NCBI GenBank assembly: GCA_037965595.1
Contig: CP150183.1
Span: forward strand, 1,736,001-1,800,000
Length of the DNA: 64,000 nt
From: Alkalihalobacillus sp. FSL W8-0930
GTDB taxonomy: Bacteria > Bacillota > Bacilli > Bacillales > Bacillaceae_D
Direction: 5' to 3'
Of the stretch, positions 59,391 to 64,000 are shown one piece after another. The position numbers and the translations under genes were made by a program. How positions within the stretch are numbered: the first letter of the stretch is position 1; each line of letters starts with the position of its first letter. Below the pieces are notes generated by a model that ran no database searches, was not told the DNA's origin, and saw nothing but the letters and a program-made list of their open reading frames with translations.

Positions 59391-60305
59391 TTAGTTTTTT
59401 GGCGCACTATATCGTTTTGACTGAAGTCGTATTAAATGGTTCATATGTTCAAGTCGAACTTCCTCAAGAGACTGAGTATAGGTAATCAAAGTCAATTCCA
59501 TTTTAGAAAGAGAAACAAAGACATTCTCTTTTTGCTCAAGCTGATGTTTTAACGAAAGGCTTAGATACATGTTAAGTAGTTTTGGAATGTCCTCACGCAG
59601 CATTCTTCTTACAGTATGCCGTTCTTCAAAATCGAGAAAATGAAAATCGTCTTGAAGCTTTTGAGTATGCTGGATAATACGAATTAATCGATTTTCGATA
59701 AGACCGTCAATGGAAAATTGTTTGACCGTCTCCACATACCGTTTTCCTTCTTCAACAAGTAAGCGAATATCATCTGTGTACGATGCGCTTAGTTGTTTTT
59801 CCTGATTTGATAACAGTTCAAGAGAGGTCTTTACCTGTTTGCCGCCATGAACATAAGCATGGTCCAATCGAAATAATTGGTAAAAGACACCTCTAAATTG
59901 AGGGGAATCTTTTAAACTACGCACATGGGACCTGCCATCCTTTAAAAAGTATATTTTGGCTTCCTTAATGGCCGCAACCCCATTTTCAGCTTTAATATAC
60001 TTCCGATGAATGGTGATTGTTGCTCGCTTATGAACGGGGGAGCTTGAATACTTTGAGTCATTAATCTGAAGTTTAATGAACTTATATTGGATCCGAAGCT
60101 TGATCGTCCACTCTTTTTGCTTGCGTCGCAAATTCCGTTTTTGGTTCCGGCCATCTGCTTTATCAACCAGTTTTGCAAGAAAACGTTCTGTATCGGCAAT
60201 GACTCGAGATGTCGTATCATCACTTAGCAGGTGAGCGTCTATTGTTTTTTTATGTGAGGGTGTGAAAAAACGCATAAACGCAGAGTCTTGAATCGATTTA
60301 AGCAT
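59391..60305 (-). CDS. TelA-associated protein of unknown function
   Basis: The 304-residue protein is highly basic in its first third (NQKRNLRRKQKEWTIKLRIQYKFIKLQ) and helical in its last half. No membrane helix or known catalytic motif is visible. It lies 42 bases after telA on the same strand and under the same SigW-type promoter. In B. subtilis telA homologues are next to xpaC or to tellurite-type genes; this partner does not clearly resemble either, but a divergent XpaC-type protein cannot be excluded. Confidence 0.72.
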   Translation of the reverse strand: MLKSIQDSAFMRFFTPSHKKTIDAHLLSDDTTSRVIADTERFLAKLVDKADGRNQKRNLRRKQKEWTIKLRIQYKFIKLQINDSKYSSSPVHKRATITIHRKYIKAENGVAAIKEAKIYFLKDGRSHVRSLKDSPQFRGVFYQLFRLDHAYVHGGKQVKTSLELLSNQEKQLSASYTDDIRLLVEEGKRYVETVKQFSIDGLIENRLIRIIQHTQKLQDDFHFLDFEERHTVRRMLREDIPKLLNMYLSLSLKHQLEQKENVFVSLSKMELTLITYTQSLEEVRLEHMNHLIRLQSKRYSAPKN

Positions 60306-60347
60306 GATTATTCCTCCTTAAGCCATGGCCAAGTGCGATAGACGTCA

Positions 60348-61361
60348 TTACTTGCCAATCAGTTTTGTTTTCATTTCTGTATTAAGCTCTTCCATTTCCT
60401 CAATAAACTGTTTCCCGGTTGTTACAATCCGTTCATTTGACTGCTCTGTTAGTTCAATGGCATCAAATACATCCTGATAGGCTTTACGGAAGGCTTCAAG
60501 TGCGATAGCAGGTTCCTCAAGTGTTTTAAGCGTTTGTTCGGTGTTTTGCTTTAATAGAGCAGCATTCGATAAAAGCATCGATTCAGTAGCTTCATTCACA
60601 TTTCGAACCGCTTTTATCACTTTTTGTTGGTTGTTTAATGCCAATTGAATAGAAGCTGTAACGGTAATAATGTTTTTGGTCATTGTGATCGCATTAAAGA
60701 TCGCTTCTTCCAGCTTTTCGTTATTTTCAATAATTAAATCAACGGAAGCAAGAGATTGTTGAAGGACCATGACAGCTTGAGACATATTTTTCACACGTGT
60801 AGTAATTTTAAGCTGGCCTTTTTTCAACTCATTCGGATTGTCCTTCCACTGCTCAGAAACCATTTCTTGATCTAACAGCTCATGTAGTTCCTTGCCATGC
60901 TGAATTTGAACATTAAGTTTCTCGATTCTTTCTCTGGCAATTCCTTTTAACTGCACAAGCATGACATTATCTTCTTCAAGTTTATCTTTTCCTGTTAAAA
61001 GCCCTTCAATAATATGATCAACCTGAGATTCAACAGTTTGGTACTTTTTAGCGTATTGCTCAACTGGATTTCTTCTTAATACCTTATTCATCCATTTTTT
61101 TACTTGCCCATCTTTTAAGTGATCAGGCTCAAGCATAGAAACCATCTCTCTAAGCTCATGTAGCTGATTTGGAAGAGCATTTGAGTTATCACCCATCATT
61201 TCACGAACAGGGCGCTTTAAGGCTTCTAATGATTCACCGGCTTCGCGTTGTTCATCCTCACCTAATGACTGTAAGGACTGAAGTAAGCTATCAAGATCTT
61301 CATCCTGCTTATATTTTTGTATAACTTCGCTTGAAACGGAGTTGGACCCGTTGTCGCTCAT
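60348..61361 (-). CDS. TelA family (toxic anion resistance) protein
   Basis: The 337-residue protein is almost wholly helical and coiled. The KKWMNKVLRRNPVEQYAKKYQTVESQVDHII segment and the NITVTASIQLALNNQQKVIKAVRNVNEATESMLLSNA region mark the TelA family (B. subtilis YaaN and YceH). TelA proteins are linked to resistance to tellurite and membrane-acting compounds. An AGGGGG site precedes ATG 61361. It is the first gene after a SigW-type promoter and is somewhat shorter than YaaN. Confidence 0.88.
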   Translation of the reverse strand: MSDNGSNSVSSEVIQKYKQDEDLDSLLQSLQSLGEDEQREAGESLEALKRPVREMMGDNSNALPNQLHELREMVSMLEPDHLKDGQVKKWMNKVLRRNPVEQYAKKYQTVESQVDHIIEGLLTGKDKLEEDNVMLVQLKGIARERIEKLNVQIQHGKELHELLDQEMVSEQWKDNPNELKKGQLKITTRVKNMSQAVMVLQQSLASVDLIIENNEKLEEAIFNAITMTKNIITVTASIQLALNNQQKVIKAVRNVNEATESMLLSNAALLKQNTEQTLKTLEEPAIALEAFRKAYQDVFDAIELTEQSNERIVTTGKQFIEEMEELNTEMKTKLIGK

Positions 61362-61410
61362 TTATAAAACCCCCTAATTTAAAATAACAGTATGAATGGT
61401 TTACTAGTCA

Positions 61411-61436
61411 TACGATTTGAAACGCAAAATGTTTCA
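61411..61436 (-). promoter_or_regulatory. SigW-type ECF promoter of the telA pair
   Basis: On the minus strand TGAAAC (61431-61436) and CGTA (61411-61414) are exactly 16 bases apart, matching the SigW consensus TGAAAC-N16-CGTA. The start would be near 61404, giving a 43-base leader. B. subtilis telA homologues are known SigW genes. Confidence 0.82.
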
Positions 61437-61814
61437 AATACGGCCATCTCTTTGTTATTTATTATGAAGCAATCGCCCTTGCTTTACAATCATTCTGCAG
61501 GCGGAGAAAGGTTCTTCATATTTATTAAGGGATATCACTACACGAAAGAGAATATATTTGATAAAATATTCTCTAACTTAATAGAGACAAGTAGATTAAA
61601 CGATCAAAAATAAAAATCTTGTAGAATGTGAATGATTTTTATATAATATCGATAATTGTTCGTGTTAACACAATTGTCTACTGTGAAAGAACAAATAATG
61701 CCAATGAATGAAAAACCGTTTTTGTATATAAATATGCAGTTTCATTCTTGGCTTTTTGTTTATCTAAATAGAAGCAATTAAAAGAAACCTATAATTGGAG
61801 CACGAATGATAAGT
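61437..61814. other. Gene-free interval between telA and gltA
   Basis: A/T-rich sequence without a convincing gene. A frame at 61392-61613 has no ribosome binding site and reads across the SigW promoter. GTGTTAACAC (61662-61671), flanked by AATTGT/ACAATT, is a small palindrome that could bind a regulator. A gltC gene, the usual divergent neighbour of gltA, is absent. Confidence 0.5.
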
Positions 61815-61863
61815 ACTCATATAAAAATGTGAGTTTGCCGAAATGTCAGAAAAATGATAGGAT
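61815..61863 (+). promoter_or_regulatory. gltA promoter and upstream dyad
   Basis: TTGCCG (61835-61840) and TAGGAT (61858-61863) are 17 bases apart. Directly upstream, ACTCATAT (61815-61822) and ATGTGAGT (61827-61834) form an eight-base dyad (one G-U as RNA) that abuts the -35, a place typical for an activator or repressor such as a LysR-type protein. Confidence 0.55.
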
Positions 61864-61933
61864 ACTTGTATATTAACTCGAAGTTAAACGGGGAGAGTTG
61901 ATGACATAACTTTTTGGAGAGAGGTGGGTGCCT

Positions 61934-64000
61934 ATGCGGAATGCAGGATATCCGAAGAAACAAGGGCTTTATGATCCGCAATTTGAACACGATAATTGTG
62001 GCATTGGCTTTTTGGCGCACATGAAAGGGAAAAAGTCTCATCAGATCATTATGGATGCACTTCATGTGCTCCGAAACCTTGAACACCGTGGTGGTCAGGG
62101 CGATGAGGTAAATACAGGAGATGGAGCGGGTATTTTACTTCAAATTCCTCATCGTTTCTTTGAAAGTATTAGTGAAACGATGGACATGCAACTTCCTGAA
62201 GCTGGCGATTACGGTGTGGGTATGCTATTTCTGCCTCAAGATAAAAAGAAAAGAGGCGTCTGTGTATCACGTGTCAATGAGATCGCAGAAGAAGAATCTC
62301 TTGAAATTATTGGTTGGAGAAACGTACCAACTAATTATAAGATGCTTGGGAATGCGGCCAGGTTATCGATGCCATCCATTCAACAAGTATTCATTAAAAA
62401 GCCTCATCATATACAATCCGAACTTGAATTTGAGCGCAAATTATATACGCTGAGAAAACGAGCGGAGAATGAACTGACAACTCTAGTAACTAGTGATGAA
62501 TCGTTCTATTTTGCTAGTCTCTCAAGTAGAACAATTGTTTATAAGGGAATGCTGACTACGGAGCAAGTAGGTCAATTTTATCTAGATATTAATGACCCTA
62601 GTTTTGAATCAGCGATTGCTCTTGTGCATTCACGTTTTAGTACAAATACATTCCCAAGCTGGGAACGAGCCCATCCTAACCGTTACATGATTCATAATGG
62701 TGAAATTAACACGGTACGCGGAAATGTTAACTGGATGCATGCTCGTGAAGCGAAGTTCGCATCTAGCTTGTTCGGTGATTCGTTTGACTCATTAAAACCA
62801 ATCATTGATAAAAACGGTAGTGATTCGTCCATGTTTGATAATGCACTTGAATTTTTGTCGTTATCTGGTCGAACGCTTGCTCATTCTGCCATGATGATGA
62901 TTCCAGAACCTTGGCAAAACAATTCTGAAATGAGCGAGAAGAAAAAAGCATTTTACCAATACCATAGTACCTTAATGGAACCATGGGATGGACCTACATC
63001 TATCGTATTTACAGACGGTCGCCAAATAGGGGCCTGTTTAGACAGAAATGGTCTTCGTCCGTCGCGTTATTATGTAACAAAAGATGACATGATCATCCTC
63101 TCATCCGAGGTTGGAGTCGTTGATGTTGCTCCAGAAAATGTTTTATATAAGGAACGTTTACACCCGGGTCAAATGCTTCTTGTTGATACTGAGCTTGGAA
63201 AGATTATTCCAGATGAAGAAATCAAAGAGCAAATTATAAATGAGCATCCATACGAAGAGTGGATTCAAGAAAACTATATCCAGCTTGAAGACATGCTGGA
63301 GTCTTCTGAGGTTCATCAAACAGATTTCGCAAAAGCTAGAGTGAGACAACAAGCTTTTGGTTATACGTATGAAGAGCTTTCAAAGGTTATTCTGCCAATG
63401 GCAAGAGACGCAGTCGATCCAGTCAGCTCAATGGGGTATGATTCACCACTAGCGGTTTTATCACAGAAGCCTCAATTATTATATAGCTATTTTAAGCAAT
63501 TGTTTGCGCAGGTAACGAATCCACCAATCGATGCGATTCGTGAAGAAATTGTAACGGCACTTGGAACAACAATTGGAGCAGAAGGTAACTTAATTGAGCC
63601 GAACGCACAAAGCGCCCGCCATATTCATTTACCATATCCAATTATTAATAATGAAGAATTAGCTAAGCTAAGAGATAACAAATTAGATGGCTTCAAATCA
63701 AAAGTTCTTCCAATTTTATTTGATGCAAGTCTTGCGCCAGGTACTTTAGAAAAGGCCATGCAAGATTTGTTTGATCAAGCAGAACTAGCCATTCAAGAAG
63801 GTCACACATTACTCATTTTAAGTGATCGAAACGTCGATGAAACAAAAGCAGCGATTCCAGGTTTATTAGCTGTTGCTGGTTTACATCATGAATTAATTCG
63901 AAAAGGGACGCGAACAGAAGTAAGCATCCTACTTGAATCTGGTGAGCCGCGAGAAGTTCATCATCATGCTGTATTATTAGGTTATGGAGCAGAAGCGATT
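61934..64000 (+). CDS. gltA: Glutamate synthase large subunit, 3' end missing
   Basis: The product forms two glutamates from glutamine and 2-oxoglutarate with NADPH and the small subunit. The frame is open from ATG 61934 (GAGAGGTGGG upstream) to the window end, 689 codons of about 1500. A 21-residue propeptide precedes the catalytic Cys22 in EHDNCGIGF. The amidotransferase domain shows EHRGGQG, VHSRFSTNTFPSWERAHPNR, HNGEINTVRGN and LDRNGLRPSRYY; the central domain follows. In B. subtilis GltC activates gltAB, but gltC is not adjacent here. Confidence 0.96.
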   Translation, partial: MRNAGYPKKQGLYDPQFEHDNCGIGFLAHMKGKKSHQIIMDALHVLRNLEHRGGQGDEVNTGDGAGILLQIPHRFFESISETMDMQLPEAGDYGVGMLFLPQDKKKRGVCVSRVNEIAEEESLEIIGWRNVPTNYKMLGNAARLSMPSIQQVFIKKPHHIQSELEFERKLYTLRKRAENELTTLVTSDESFYFASLSSRTIVYKGMLTTEQVGQFYLDINDPSFESAIALVHSRFSTNTFPSWERAHPNRYMIHNGEINTVRGNVNWMHAREAKFASSLFGDSFDSLKPIIDKNGSDSSMFDNALEFLSLSGRTLAHSAMMMIPEPWQNNSEMSEKKKAFYQYHSTLMEPWDGPTSIVFTDGRQIGACLDRNGLRPSRYYVTKDDMIILSSEVGVVDVAPENVLYKERLHPGQMLLVDTELGKIIPDEEIKEQIINEHPYEEWIQENYIQLEDMLESSEVHQTDFAKARVRQQAFGYTYEELSKVILPMARDAVDPVSSMGYDSPLAVLSQKPQLLYSYFKQLFAQVTNPPIDAIREEIVTALGTTIGAEGNLIEPNAQSARHIHLPYPIINNEELAKLRDNKLDGFKSKVLPILFDASLAPGTLEKAMQDLFDQAELAIQEGHTLLILSDRNVDETKAAIPGLLAVAGLHHELIRKGTRTEVSILLESGEPREVHHHAVLLGYGAEAI

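Noticed and set aside
61415-61439. Perfect inverted repeat ATTTGAAAC-N7-GTTTCAAAT as an operator
   Set aside because: Its left arm on the minus strand is the -35 of an exact SigW-type promoter and the right arm is spacer, so the symmetry may be chance; the promoter explains it better.
61392-61613. 73-codon frame between telA and gltA
   Set aside because: No ribosome binding site, unusual residue mix, and it crosses the telA promoter.
61630-61660. TnrA-type site before gltA (TGTGAATGATTTTTATATA)
   Set aside because: The spacing is off by one and the right half does not match the consensus.
1-64000. Prophage, insertion sequence with transposase, CRISPR array, tRNA or rRNA genes
   Set aside because: None could be seen; the gene order is that of a conserved Bacillus chromosome segment.

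Overview
The window is a contiguous piece of chromosome from a low-to-mid GC, endospore-forming Bacillaceae bacterium. Gene order follows the Bacillus subtilis aro/trp to recU/ilvA region almost gene for gene. Protein wording and intergenic repeats suggest an alkaliphilic relative of the B. halodurans / B. pseudofirmus type, but that is inference without a search. There is no rRNA, tRNA, CRISPR array, prophage or transposase gene. The window opens inside aroC and closes inside the glutamate synthase large-subunit gene.

Region 1 (1-10973) is the aromatic supraoperon: aroC'-aroB-aroH, then an internal promoter and a TRAP-type leader with twelve G/UAG triplets and an attenuator, then trpE-D-C-F-B-A-hisC-tyrA. 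trpG is absent, as in B. subtilis. Where B. subtilis has aroE there is a degenerate amidohydrolase-like gene. Between it and tyrA lies a candidate small RNA on the minus strand, with its own sigma-A promoter, a cre (CcpA) box inside the promoter spacer, a C/U-rich loop and a terminator. I rate this the most interesting unannotated element.

Region 2 (11215-21019) holds ypiA, ypiB (reoY-like), ypiF, the menaquinol:cytochrome c reductase genes qcrABC, ypjA, ypjB, a YugP-type zinc peptidase, ypjC, a small membrane protein and an Sda-like checkpoint gene of 56 codons. Region 3 (21152-28699) holds dapB, mgsA, the bacillithiol genes bshB1 and bshA, cca, birA and panBCD; panB has a structured leader. 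Region 4 (28703-46586) holds a TPR protein, dinG, a SAH/MTA deaminase-type amidohydrolase, a small gene with a forespore-type promoter, ypmA, ypmB, aspB, asnS, dnaD, nth, ypoC, the double dynamin dynA, and the convergent recU-ponA pair.

Region 5 (46747-53993) holds yppC, another small gene with a forespore-type promoter, a racA-like gene, yppE, a small membrane protein, ilvA, a PfpI/DJ-1 protein, rnz and a three-gene thiol cluster (thioredoxin-like, bacilliredoxin, TlpA-like). Region 6 (54055-64000) holds a phosphoesterase, an operon of a CvfC-like HEAT protein, a small sigma region 1.1-like protein and the ydbS/ydbT PH-domain pair, a protein of unknown function, a telA-containing pair read from a SigW-type promoter, and the start of gltA.

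Three copies of one intergenic repeat (about 19164, 47721 and 53721) share a 14-bp hairpin and remnants of GGCTGGGACA-like ends. One copy has lost its centre exactly between two inverted arms. Recurring functional themes are central amino-acid and cofactor synthesis, thiol redox balance (bacillithiol plus bacilliredoxin), cell-envelope stress (dynA, ydbST, telA, ponA) and sporulation (sda, racA, two forespore-type small genes).
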